This document shows, piece after piece, positions 50,110 to 59,267 of a stretch of DNA of 64,000 bases. The translations under genes and the position numbers were made by a program. Each line of letters begins with the position of its first letter. Position 1 is the stretch's first letter. The notes below the pieces were generated by a model. That model saw only the letters and a program-made list of their open reading frames with translations. It was not told the origin of the DNA and did not search any database. The DNA is from Caulobacteraceae bacterium. GTDB taxonomy: Bacteria; Pseudomonadota; Alphaproteobacteria; Caulobacterales; Caulobacteraceae. The stretch is taken from NCBI GenBank assembly GCA_947475845.1, contig CANJMO010000003.1, positions 1 through 64,000 of the forward strand, in the 5' to 3' direction.

Positions 50110-51056
50110 CCCTTGGGCTTCAGGTCCATGAACATGCCGTGGGTCGAGCGCACGATCGACAGGCCGGGATCGGGCCAGTGTTCGTCCCGGACGAGGTGGG
50201 CGCGCAGGTCCGCCTCGGTCTTGGTCCCGTCGCGCAGATAGGCGGCGACGTGGTCGCGCAGCTTCTCCAGCAGGTCACGGTAAGCGATAATGTCGGCCTT
50301 GGTCCCCACCGTGCCGTGGCCGGGCACGACCTTGTCGATGACGGTGCTGGAGGTGATCGTATCGAGCCGGTCGATCCAGCCCTGGATGCTGCCGCCGCCA
50401 TTGTAGTCGATCAGCGGGTACTGACCGCCGCGCGCCAGATCGCCGATGTGGGTCAGGTCGCCGACGCAGATGACGCGGGCGTGCGGAAAGTAGACCGTCA
50501 CGTCGGTGCCGGTGTGGCCGGGGCCATAGTGATTGATGCGAATCTCGCGGCCGCCGACGTACAGGCGCATCTCGCCGGTGAAGGCGATGTTGGCGGGCAC
50601 CATGTTGGGCGGCGCGCCGGGCTGGACCTTGTTGACCGTGTTGTCGTGCCCGGGGATCGACGAGATGATGTCGGCGCCGGCGGGGCGGAAGCGCGTGTTC
50701 CCGCCCGAATGGTCGGCGTGATAGTGGGTGTCGATCACATATTTGACCTTCTTGGTGCTGATCTTCTCGCGGATCACCTTCATCAGGTCGTCGTAGTGGT
50801 ACTCGTACTTGTCATCGACCAAAGCGAGGCCCTCGTCGGTGACGAGGATGGTCACGTTGGAGCCGGCGCCCGGCACCTCCCACAGATCGTCGGCCAACTT
50901 GACCGCCTCGAACGGAGGGTGCGGTTGAGGGGTGGTCTGATCGACCGGCTGCGATGCCGTGACGTTGGGTTTGGGCTGGGCGTGGACGCTCAGGGCGCCG
51001 AGGCCGAGGGTCGCGCCGGCCATGAGGACGAGCAGGGCCTGCTTGGAAGGCTGCAT
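50106..51056 (-). CDS. Exported MBL-fold metallo-hydrolase, tandem paralogue
   Basis: This 316-residue protein with signal peptide to VHAQ is alignable end to end by eye with the downstream protein: DTHYHADHSGGNTRFRPAG, INHYGPGHTGTDVTVYFPHA, CVGDLTHIGDLARGGQYPLI and VPGHGTVGTKADIIAYRDLL. All zinc ligands are kept in both copies, so both are probably active. It lies 37 bases after a third, more distant MBL gene. Confidence 0.88.
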   Translation of the reverse strand: MQPSKQALLVLMAGATLGLGALSVHAQPKPNVTASQPVDQTTPQPHPPFEAVKLADDLWEVPGAGSNVTILVTDEGLALVDDKYEYHYDDLMKVIREKISTKKVKYVIDTHYHADHSGGNTRFRPAGADIISSIPGHDNTVNKVQPGAPPNMVPANIAFTGEMRLYVGGREIRINHYGPGHTGTDVTVYFPHARVICVGDLTHIGDLARGGQYPLIDYNGGGSIQGWIDRLDTITSSTVIDKVVPGHGTVGTKADIIAYRDLLEKLRDHVAAYLRDGTKTEADLRAHLVRDEHWPDPGLSIVRSTHGMFMDLKPKG

Positions 51057-51093
51057 GGGTCTTCTCTTCGGTAAAGCTGGAAGGGGGCGCGGA

Positions 51094-52035
51094 CTACTTC
51101 TTCATCCGGCGCGTGAGGTCGGTGTAGATCAGGCCGATCCAGCGGGCGGGCGTGATGTTGCCGCCCAGACGGCCCTCATTGAAGTCCTTGGTCGGCTCGG
51201 CGGCGACGATCTGTTCCAGCGTCTTGCCCTGCTTGATCATCTTGGCGATGCGGTCGCGCACGGTCTGGAACATGGTGTCCTGGATCGTGATCTCCTTGAA
51301 CCCGACCACGGGGCCGAGGTGGCCCGGCACGATCTTGGTCTGCGAATTGGCCAGCTTCATCACCAGCTTGCCGTCGGCGATCATGCCGTCGACAGAGCCG
51401 CCATCGTTGACGCCGATGTTGTTGAAGCGGAACGAGGCCGGCAGGTCGCCGACGTGCATCACATTAGCCTTCTTGAAGTAGACGATGGTGTCGCCGTCGG
51501 TGTGGGCCGCGGGCGGGTGGATAAGCTCGATGTCCTCGCCGTCGAAATGCAGGGTCATGCGGTCGTTATAGGTGACGGTCGGCACGTTCTCCGGCGGATA
51601 GGCCGGAGTCAGTTCGCTCTTGGGCAGCAGCATGCGGCGGCGCACGCTGTCTTGGGCGATGATCACCGTCCCGTCCTTGGCGAACAGGCCGTTGCCGGCG
51701 GTGTGGTCGCCGTGCAGGTGAGTGTTGATGACGTACTTCACAGGGCCCGTGGCGCCCGTGGCGCGGATCGCGGCCATCAGCTTGTCGTGCAGTTGCGGGA
51801 ACATCGAGTCGATCAGCAGTACGCCGTCAGCCCCGGTCAGCATCATCACGTTGCCGACGCCGGGCGCGGCCTCCATCACGTAGAGGTTGTCGGCCAGCTT
51901 GGTGGTCTTGATCTGCAGCTTGGCGAAGTCCATCGCCTGACCCTGTTGGGCGTGGGCGGCGGTTCCGAAACCGAGTGCGGCCATGGCCACGGCGGCGGCG
52001 AGCGTCTTCACGACCCCGATCCGGAAATTATGCAT
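51094..52035 (-). CDS. Exported MBL-fold metallo-hydrolase (third, divergent copy)
   Basis: This 313-residue protein has a signal peptide (ending AAHAQ) and MBL motifs NTHLHGDHTAGNGLFAKDG, HPPAAHTDGDTIVYFKKANV and VPGHLGPVVGF. It has the HxHxDH pattern (HLHGDH) but differs clearly from the two downstream copies, which have HYHADH. All three read in the same direction and are closely spaced, suggesting a common transcript beginning in the 348-base region upstream. Confidence 0.87.
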   Translation of the reverse strand: MHNFRIGVVKTLAAAVAMAALGFGTAAHAQQGQAMDFAKLQIKTTKLADNLYVMEAAPGVGNVMMLTGADGVLLIDSMFPQLHDKLMAAIRATGATGPVKYVINTHLHGDHTAGNGLFAKDGTVIIAQDSVRRRMLLPKSELTPAYPPENVPTVTYNDRMTLHFDGEDIELIHPPAAHTDGDTIVYFKKANVMHVGDLPASFRFNNIGVNDGGSVDGMIADGKLVMKLANSQTKIVPGHLGPVVGFKEITIQDTMFQTVRDRIAKMIKQGKTLEQIVAAEPTKDFNEGRLGGNITPARWIGLIYTDLTRRMKK

Positions 52036-52383
52036 TGTCGGACTCCCTGCGCCGGGCGTTTTCGCCCTGGCCTGTTCTCATTGCCAAGCTGGAGCCCGCA
52101 TACTGGACGAGACGCCAAGCGAAGTCGATTCGCAGATACCGGGATTTTTGGCCCTCTTTTCAGGTCGTCGCCATCACGGGCGCGTCGTTATCGCACAGCG
52201 CTCGGCGCAGACAGAGGGGCCGTCCAGCGATATACGCTCTGCTCAGGAAGTTCTGTTAAGCCGTCACTGTAGCGATCCGCCCCGCTTTCGGGGTCAGCGC
52301 CTAGAAATCAGGCAGGCGGAAACGGGCGGCAACCTTCGCTGGCATAGGGCGTTCGGTTGGCCAACTCCCACCCCTACTGAGAC
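52036..52383. other. Intergenic region between divergent MBL and transglutaminase genes
   Basis: 348 bases with no credible gene. It must contain promoters for the MBL operon (minus) and the transglutaminase gene (plus). I see a few weak GC hairpins but no clear operator, terminator or repeat. Confidence 0.5.
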
Positions 52384-53196
52384 ATGACGATGCGAATTCG
52401 CGCGGGCTTTGAGATCATCTACGACTGCCCGGCGCCCGTGCCGATGGTGCTGTTGCTCGACGTGCACCCCTCGCGTGAGGACGATCTGGAAACCCCGGAC
52501 TTCCTGCGCACAACCCCGACCGTGCCGATCCACCACTATCGGGACCTGTTCGGCAACAACGCCGCCCGCATCCTAGCCCCCGCCGGCCGCATTACCTTGT
52601 CCGCTGACTTCGTCATCCGGGACAGCGGCGAGCCCGATCCGGTTTATCCCGACGCGGCCCTGGCGCCGGTTCACGAACTGCCCGACGACGTGATCCTGTA
52701 TCTGCTGTCCAGCCGTTACTGCGAGACCGACAGCATGGTCCAACTGGCGTGGTCGCTGTTCGGCCATACCCCGCCCGGCTGGGCGCGGGTGCAGGCGATC
52801 GTCGACTATGCCCATGAGCGCATCAAGTTCGGCTACGAGCACGCGCGTCCGACCAAGACCGCGTGGGAAGCGCACGAGGAGCGTCAGGGGGTCTGCCGCG
52901 ACTTCGCCCACCTGGCCATCACCCTGTGCCGCTGCATGAACGTGCCGGCCCGCTACTGCACAGGCTATCTCGGCGACATCGGCGTACCCTATTCGCCGAC
53001 GCCGATGGACTACAGCGCCTGGTTCGAGGCGTTCCTCGACGGCGCATGGCGCACTTTCGACGCCCGCCACAACAAGCCGCGGATCGGCCGCATCGTCATG
53101 GCGCGCGGACGCGATGCGACTGACGTGGCGATCACCACCGCCTTCGGGCAAGCTAACCTGATCCAGTTCAAGGTGATCACCGAGGAACTGACTTAA
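52384..53196 (+). CDS. Transglutaminase-like family protein
   Basis: This 270-residue cytosolic protein has an N-terminal beta domain (IRAGFEIIYDCPAPVPMVLL) and a transglutaminase-like cysteine peptidase core. The catalytic Cys is in EERQGVCRDFAHLAITLCRC. The usual His-containing HAW(F/V)E block here reads DYSAWFEAFLDGAWRTFDAR, with Ser where His is expected, while the Asp of TFDARHN is kept. Family members are thought to be amidases or peptidases, often next to proteasome or peptide genes. The next gene, an M14 peptidase, starts 13 bases later, suggesting one operon. Confidence 0.86.
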   Translation: MTMRIRAGFEIIYDCPAPVPMVLLLDVHPSREDDLETPDFLRTTPTVPIHHYRDLFGNNAARILAPAGRITLSADFVIRDSGEPDPVYPDAALAPVHELPDDVILYLLSSRYCETDSMVQLAWSLFGHTPPGWARVQAIVDYAHERIKFGYEHARPTKTAWEAHEERQGVCRDFAHLAITLCRCMNVPARYCTGYLGDIGVPYSPTPMDYSAWFEAFLDGAWRTFDARHNKPRIGRIVMARGRDATDVAITTAFGQANLIQFKVITEELT

Positions 53197-53209
53197 CGAG
53201 AGGCCGGCC

Positions 53210-54328
53210 ATGACCCTGCGCATCGACGCCGACTTCGACGGCGGCAATATCGTCGTGGTCAGTGTGGACGAAGCGGCCGCCAATCTGACCATCCGTCAGG
53301 ATTCCAACGGGCCCTGGTTCCAATGGTTCTATTTCCGGGTGGACGGCGCGGGGAGCAAGGATCTGGTCCTGCGCATCGTCAACGCCGGCGTCTCGGCCTA
53401 TCCCGGCGGCTGGCCGGGCTATCAGGCCTGTGTCTCGACCGACAACGAAACCTGGACCCGCGCCCAGACCAGCTTCGCCGACGGCGTGCTCTAAATCCGC
53501 TATCCGGCGCAGGCCGACACCGTCTGGTTCGCCTTCTTCGCCCCCTACGACCTTGCCCGGCACCAGCGCCTGCTGGATCGCGCCGCCGCCGCCCCGGGCG
53601 TGGCGGTCGATGTCTTGGGCCAGTCGGTCGATGGCCGGCCGATCCATCGCGTCGCCATGGGCGATGGCCCCAAGCGCGTCTGGGTGGTGGCCTGCCAGCA
53701 CTCCGGCGAGACCATGGCCAGCTGGTGGATGGAGGGGGCATTGGATTGCCTGCTCGATCCCACCGACCCCGTCGGCGTGGCGCTGCGGGCGGAAGCGCAG
53801 GTGCACCTGGTCCCGATCGTCAACATCGACGGCGCGTTCCGCGGCAACCTGCGGGGCAGCGCGGCGGGGGTGGACCTGAACCGCCAATGGCATGCGCCCG
53901 ATCCGGCCATCGCGCCTGAAGTGGCCTGTGTTCTGGCCGCCATGGACAAGACCGGCTGCGACCTCAGTCTCGACGTGCACGGCGACGAGACCCTGCCGCA
54001 CGTGTTCGTCGACGGCTGCGACCAGGATCCGGTGGCGACTGCGGCTCAGGTCGCCGGGGTGCGGCGGTTCGAGGCCGCCCTGCTGGCCGCCAGTCCCGCC
54101 TTTCAGACCGCGGTCGGCTATCCCCCGACCTATGGCGGCGACGCGGCGCCGGGCATGTGCAACCGCGCGCTGGGCCGCCGCTTCGGTGCTATCGGCCTGA
54201 CCCTGGAAATGCCGTTCCACGACAGCCTGGAGACGCCCGATCCCATCGCGGGTTGGTCGCCGGAGGCTTCAAGGCGTATGGGCCGGGCCAGCCTGGAAGC
54301 CATCCTCAACACCGTGCGTGCAGGCTAA
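53210..54328 (+). pseudogene. M14 family (cytosolic carboxypeptidase-like) zinc peptidase with in-frame TAA
   Basis: One continuous frame encodes an N-terminal beta domain (MTLRIDADFDGGNIVVVSVD; WFQWFYFRVDGAGSKD) and an M14 catalytic domain. It is interrupted by TAA at 53492-53494 between DGVL and IRYPAQADTVWFAFF; GAA to TAA would explain it. Downstream the zinc and catalytic residues are intact: QHSGET (H, E), LDVHGDE (H) and LTLEMPF (E). The arrangement resembles AGBL/CCP-type carboxypeptidases, which have a beta domain before the catalytic domain. A GTG at 53600 might restart the catalytic part alone. Confidence 0.87.
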
Positions 54329-54483
54329 GTCGCCGGTTTTACAAAGATTTCCACTCAACCTGGGCGATAGTCCCCTATCACGCGCGGGCAGGGTGTGCTC
54401 TTTTGTCGCATGCTGAAGCTTGAACCGGATCTCCGATCACGGATTTGAGCGTCGAGCGGGGTAGCGACGGGCGGCGGGAGCTG

Positions 54484-56422
54484 ATGCGGGCAAGGGGAAC
54501 GACGGGCGCGGGCCTGGCGATGGTTTTCGCCACATGGATGGCGTCCGCCGCCCCAGCCCAAGCCACAGCCACGACTCCCAGTCTTGAAGACCTGAGCAGC
54601 CTGTCGATCGAACAGCTGGGCGACATCCAGGTGACCTCGGTGACCAAGGTCGCCGAGCCGGTGCGTAAGGCCCCGGCATCGATCTTCGTCATCACCCACG
54701 ACGACATCATCCGCTCGGGCGCGCTGAGTGTGCCGGAAATGCTGCGCCTGGCTCCGAACCTTCAGGTCGAGCAGACCAGCGCCAGCAAATATACGATTCA
54801 CCGCGCGCGGCCTGAACGGTAACGTCTCGGACCAGAACTTCACCAACAAGCTGCTGGTGCTTATCGACAGACGTAGCGTCTACACGCCGCTCTATTCCGG
54901 CGTCTATTGGGACATGCAGGACGTCCTGGCCGAGGACGTCGACCGCATCGAGGTGATCAGCGGACCGGGCGCGACCCTGTGGGGCGCCAACGCCGTCAAT
55001 GGGGTCATCAACATCATCACTCGCTCCGCCAGCGAGACCCAGGGCGCGGTCCTGACGGTCGGCGGCGGCAACCAGCAGCGCGGCGCCAGCGTGCAGTACG
55101 GGGGCAAGATCGGCGACAGCCTGGCGTATCGCGCCTACGCCAAGACCTTCTACGCCAACGACACCCTGACCGCCGCGAACGCAGGAGCCGGCGACCACTG
55201 GACCAAGCCGCAGATCGGTCTGCGGATGGACTGGACCCCGAGCAAGGCAGACACCGTCACCCTGCAGGCCGATGGCTACCAGGGCCCGCAGGCGCAATTG
55301 GGCGCGCCGGATGAGGTGATCACCAGGGCCAATGTCTCCGGCCGCTGGACGCACAACTGGAGCAATGGCTCAGCCCTGCAGATCCAGAGCTATTTCGACC
55401 GCACCGCCCGCGAGACCCAGCAGGACGGCGGCAGCTTTATGGTCAACACCTACGACTTCGACGCCCAGCACAGCTTCACCCTGGCCGGCCGTCACGAGAT
55501 CGTCTGGGGGGGCGGCGTCCGGGTCAGCGATTTCCGCATCGACGGCACGACCTCGCTGTTCTTCCGCCCCCGCAACCGGGTGCTGACCCTGGGCAATCTG
55601 TTCGTCCAGGACACCATAGCCCTGACGTCCAAACTGCGCCTGACCGTGGGCATCAAGGGTGAGAACGATCCCTATTCCGGCGTAGTCCTACTGCCGAACC
55701 TGCGGCTCGCCTTTACACCCAGCAACGCCTGGACCCTGTGGGCCGCGGCCTCGCAGGCAGTGCGCGCGCCGACGCCATTCGACCGCGATGTGGTGGAGCG
55801 TTCGGGCGGGGTGACCTTGCTGCGCGGCGACCCCGATTTTCGGACCGAGAAATTGACCGCCTATGAGCTGGGCGTCCACAGCCAGCCGGCCGCCAACATC
55901 TCGTTCTCGGCCTCGGCCTACTACAACCTCTATGACGATCTGAAGAGCATCGAGCTGACTCCGGTGGTGTTCTTCCCCCTGACCTGGGGCAACAACATCG
56001 AGGGGTACACCTACGGGCTGGAGGCGTGGAGCGATATCAAGGTAGCGTCCTGGTGGCGGCTAAGCCCCGGCTTCAGCCTCATCTCCGAGCACCTGACCTT
56101 CAGCCCCGGCGCCACGGGCGCTGCCGTGGGCGTACTGCAGGTCGCCAACGATCCCCAGGAACAGGCGACCCTCAAATCGTCAATCGACATCGGCAAGGAT
56201 GTCTCCTTCGACGCCGCCCTGCGTTACGCCGGCGCCCTGCCTAACCCGAAGCTGCCGGCCTATACCGAGCTGAATCTGCGCGTGGGCTGGAACGTGACCC
56301 GCCACATCCAGCTGGCCATTTCCGGCTATAACCTGTTGCACGCTCAGCACCAGGAACTACCGGCGCCGACAGCAAACGCCATCCCTCGCAGCGTCTACGC
56401 CGAAGCCCGCCTGCGCTTCTGA
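54484..56422 (+). pseudogene. TonB-dependent receptor with one-base insertion
   Basis: The first frame gives a signal peptide, SLEDLSSLSIEQLGDIQVTS and the plug up to NLQVEQTSASKYTI, then goes off frame at C54799 and stops at 54822. The adjacent frame resumes TARGLNGNVSDQNFTNKLLV, then GPGATLWGANAVNGVINIIT and a full barrel ending VYAEARLRF at 56422. Removing C54799 restores a complete receptor. The usual LVLIDGRSVYTPLY element reads LVLIDRRSVYTPLY here, so another substitution may exist. The product as it stands would be a 113-residue fragment. Substrate unknown. Confidence 0.9.
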
Positions 56423-56489
56423 GCCTCTGTATACGGCTGCGGGCAAAGGCTTTGGGAAGTCAGCGGTTCTTGTGCCGGGCAGAGCCGAT

Positions 56490-56499
56490 TTGTATACAA
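56490..56499. promoter_or_regulatory. Palindrome TTGTATACAA, operator candidate upstream of Rieske gene
   Basis: A perfect 10-bp palindrome lies 27 bases before the oxygenase ATG. A related half (TGTATAC) occurs at about 56428-56434. The form resembles operators of GntR/FCD regulators such as VanR, which control vanillate-demethylase-type oxygenases, but no such regulator gene is in the window. Confidence 0.45.
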
Positions 56500-56526
56500 T
56501 GAAGCCGTAGGACGAGGTGAGGCGCG

Positions 56527-57564
56527 ATGTTCATCCGCAACCAATGGTATGTGGCGGCATGGGACGGCGAGGTGGGCCGCAAGCCCCTGGCGCGCACCCT
56601 GCTGGGCGAACCTGTCGTCATGTATCGCAAGATCAGCGGCGAGGTGGTGGCCCTGGCCGACGCCTGCCCGCACCGCATGCTGCCGCTATCGATGGGCATG
56701 ATCGAGGGCGACGACCTGCGCTGTCGCTATCACGGGGTGAAATTCAACGCCGCCGGCCAGTGTATCGAGATGCCGGGCACGGCGCAGAAGCTCGATTTCA
56801 TGAAGGCCAAGACCTACCCGGTGGTCGAGCGCTACCGCTTCGTCTGGGTCTGGATTGGCGACGCCGACAAGGCCGACCCGGACCTGCTGCCCGATCTGTG
56901 GCCCTGCGAAAAGGATGGCTGGGCCTTCGAGGGCGGGGCCTATTTCATCAAGGCCAACTACAAGCTGATGATCGACAACCTGATGGACCTGACGCACGAA
57001 ACCCATGTGCACCCCGGCTCCATCGGCCAGGCCGAAATCCTGGAGGCGCCGCTGGAGGTCAGCCACGTCGGCGACGATATCTTCGTCAAACGCTGGATGC
57101 CCGGCGTCGAAAACCCGCCGTTCTGGCAGATGAACAGCGGCATCCGAGGCAAGGTCGATCGCTGGCAGATCTGCCACTTCATGGCCCCCCACGCGGTGAT
57201 CATCGACGTCGGCGTGGCCCCGGTCGGCGTGGTGGGAGGCATCGACGGCGAGCGCACCAAAGGCGCCAACGGCTTCGTCATCGACCTGATGACGCCCTCC
57301 GGTGAAGACACCTGCTGGTACTTCTGGGGTCTGGCCCGCAGCTTCCATGTCGACGACCCAGGCTTCGGCCAGCGCGCCAAGACCGCCCAGGGCAAGGTGT
57401 TCATGGAAGACGTCGAGATCCTGGAAGCGCAACAGGCCAGCATCGACGCCAACCCCGGCCGGCGGCTGCGCGCCTTCGATATCGACGGCGGGTCGGTCAG
57501 GGCCCGGGCGGTCTTGGACCGTATGGAAAAGGCGCAGGCGACCCAGGCAGCGGCGGCTGAGTAG
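56527..57564 (+). CDS. Rieske non-heme iron oxygenase, VanA-like
   Basis: This 345-residue aromatic ring-hydroxylating or demethylating oxygenase has the Rieske cluster ligands in ACPHRMLPLS and DLRCRYHGVKF. The mononuclear iron ligands are in NLMDLTHETHVHPGSIG, with the bridging Asp. MFIRNQWYVAAWDGEVGRKP is typical of VanA/DdmC-like O-demethylases. GAGG lies before the ATG. No ferredoxin-reductase partner (VanB) is adjacent, so electrons must come from an enzyme encoded elsewhere. It is convergent with the FAH-family gene. Confidence 0.9.
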   Translation: MFIRNQWYVAAWDGEVGRKPLARTLLGEPVVMYRKISGEVVALADACPHRMLPLSMGMIEGDDLRCRYHGVKFNAAGQCIEMPGTAQKLDFMKAKTYPVVERYRFVWVWIGDADKADPDLLPDLWPCEKDGWAFEGGAYFIKANYKLMIDNLMDLTHETHVHPGSIGQAEILEAPLEVSHVGDDIFVKRWMPGVENPPFWQMNSGIRGKVDRWQICHFMAPHAVIIDVGVAPVGVVGGIDGERTKGANGFVIDLMTPSGEDTCWYFWGLARSFHVDDPGFGQRAKTAQGKVFMEDVEILEAQQASIDANPGRRLRAFDIDGGSVRARAVLDRMEKAQATQAAAAE

Positions 57565-57600
57565 CCCCGGCGTTCAAATCGCGTGAAACGGGGGCTGACC

Positions 57601-58452
57601 TTAGGCGCGGGTCCAGGCTCTGGTGGTCTGGCGCTGCGCCCCGAGGCCCTCGATGCCGACGTCCATCACGTCCCCCGCCTTGAGGAAGAGCGGCGGCTTC
57701 TTGCCGAGGCCCACACCGGGCGGGGTGCCGGTGACGATCACGTCTCCGGGCAATAGGGTCATGAACTGGCTGATATAGTGCACCAGGTGCGCCACACTGA
57801 AGATCATGGTCTTGGTGCTGCCGTCCTGGAAGCGATGGCCGTTGACGTCGAGGTACATGCTGAGGTTCTGCGGATCGGGAATCTCGTCCTTGGTCACCAG
57901 CCACGGGCCTAGCGGGCAGAAGGTGTCGCAGCCCTTGCCCTTGTCCCAGGTCGGCCCGCGCTCGATCTGGAATTCACGCTCCGACACGTCATTGGCGACC
58001 GCATAGCCAGCGACGTGGTCCAGGGCATCCTTCTCGTCGACGTAGGACGCCTTCGTGCCGATCACTACGGCCAGCTCGACTTCCCAGTCCGTCTTCACCG
58101 ATCCGCGCGGGATAACGACATCATCGTTGGGGCCGCTGAGGGAAGACACCGCCTTCATGAACAGGACCGGCTCGGTGGGGATCGGGTTGCCGGATTCCAC
58201 CGCGTGGTCGGCATAGTTCAGTCCGACCGCGATGATCTTGGAGACGAAGGCGACGGGCGGGCCGAAGCGGGCGCCGGCGGGGGCTAAGGGCAGGCTGGCC
58301 GGATCGATGGCCGCCAGCTTCTTCAGCCCCGCCGGCGACAGGGCCGCCGCGTCCAGGTCGGCGATCACGCCCGACAGGTCGCGCACCGCGCCCGAATTGT
58401 CCACCAGACCGGGCTTTTCGGCGCCCGCAGCGCCCCAGCGCACCAGCTTCAT
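57601..58452 (-). CDS. Fumarylacetoacetate hydrolase family protein
   Basis: This 283-residue hydrolase has the FAH C-terminal fold: IIAVGLNYADHAVESGNPIP, metal ligands in TDWEVELAVVIG, the VANDVSEREFQIERGPTWDK block and GDVIVTGTPPGVGLGKKPP. FAH enzymes cleave C-C bonds of diketo acids. AGGAG precedes the ATG. With the BDH2-like SDR upstream it matches the last two steps of non-phosphorylative L-fucose-type catabolism (2,4-diketo-3-deoxy-fuconate to pyruvate and lactate), though other acylpyruvates are possible. Confidence 0.9.
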   Translation of the reverse strand: MKLVRWGAAGAEKPGLVDNSGAVRDLSGVIADLDAAALSPAGLKKLAAIDPASLPLAPAGARFGPPVAFVSKIIAVGLNYADHAVESGNPIPTEPVLFMKAVSSLSGPNDDVVIPRGSVKTDWEVELAVVIGTKASYVDEKDALDHVAGYAVANDVSEREFQIERGPTWDKGKGCDTFCPLGPWLVTKDEIPDPQNLSMYLDVNGHRFQDGSTKTMIFSVAHLVHYISQFMTLLPGDVIVTGTPPGVGLGKKPPLFLKAGDVMDVGIEGLGAQRQTTRAWTRA

Positions 58453-58483
58453 CGTTTTTACTCCTGAAAAAGTTGGTCGGCGC

Positions 58484-59251
58484 CTAGTTCGACAGGCCGC
58501 CGTCGATCACGTGGATGGCGCCCGTCGTGAAGGCGGATTCGTCGGAAGCCAGATACAGCGCCAGGGCGGCGACTTCCTCGGCCGTGCCGAGCCGTCCCAT
58601 AGGCTGGCGAGCGACGAACATGGCGCGCACCTCGTCCTCGGTCTTACCGGTGGCTTTGGCCTGGGCGGCGATGCGCCCGCGCAGCGACGGCGACTCCGCG
58701 GTGCCGGGCAAGATGGCGTTGCAGCGGACCCTCTGGGTCACGAAGTCGGCGGCGACCGACTTGGTGAGGCCGATCACAGCGGCCTTGGAAGCGCCGTAAG
58801 CGAAGCGGTTGGGCAGACCCTTCAGGCTGGAGCAGACCGAGGACACATTGATGATCGAACCGCCCTGCCCGCCTTCCAGCATCGCCGGCAGGAAGGTGCG
58901 GACGGTGCGGAACATGGCCTTGGCGTTGAGCTCGAAGCTGAAGTCCCAGTCCTTTTCCGAGCAGGTCAGCACCGTGTCGGCCGAGACATAGCCGGCGCAG
59001 TTCATCAGCACGTCGAGGCACCCGGTGCGGTCGGCCATCGCCTTGACCTCGGCGTCGCTCAAAACATCGAGCTTGGCGACGGTCAGATCGAGGCCCGTCG
59101 CCTCGGCCTTGAGGCTGTCGAGCGCCGCCTGGTCGATGTCGGTGGCCCACACCTTGGCCCCCTCGCGGGCGATCATCAGGGCTGTGGCCCGGCCGATGCC
59201 GGCGCCGGCGCCGGTGATCAGGACGGTCTTGCCGTCAACACGCTGGGTCAT
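58484..59251 (-). CDS. SDR family oxidoreductase (2-keto-3-deoxy-fuconate dehydrogenase/BDH2-like)
   Basis: This 255-residue NAD-dependent dehydrogenase has TGAGAGIGRATALMIAREGA (cofactor), LMNCAGYVSADTVLTCSEKD, catalytic Ser in NVSSVCSSLKG and Tyr/Lys in FAYGASKAAVIGLTKS. The KDWDFSFELNAKAM and CNAILPGTAESPSL blocks closely recall DHRS6/BDH2 and bacterial 2-keto-3-deoxy-L-fuconate dehydrogenases. It lies between the MFS and FAH genes in one minus-strand operon (16 and 31 base gaps). Confidence 0.9.
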   Translation of the reverse strand: MTQRVDGKTVLITGAGAGIGRATALMIAREGAKVWATDIDQAALDSLKAEATGLDLTVAKLDVLSDAEVKAMADRTGCLDVLMNCAGYVSADTVLTCSEKDWDFSFELNAKAMFRTVRTFLPAMLEGGQGGSIINVSSVCSSLKGLPNRFAYGASKAAVIGLTKSVAADFVTQRVRCNAILPGTAESPSLRGRIAAQAKATGKTEDEVRAMFVARQPMGRLGTAEEVAALALYLASDESAFTTGAIHVIDGGLSN

Positions 59252-59267
59252 GGGTACAGGTCCGAAA

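Noticed and set aside
52036-52387. Short plus-strand frames between the MBL and transglutaminase genes
   Set aside because: Mostly antisense to the MBL signal peptide region or without start signals; no coding character.
57563-57596. AGCCCC...GGGGCT hairpin between the Rieske and FAH genes
   Set aside because: Only six paired bases with a 22-base loop and no T-tract; too weak to list as a terminator.
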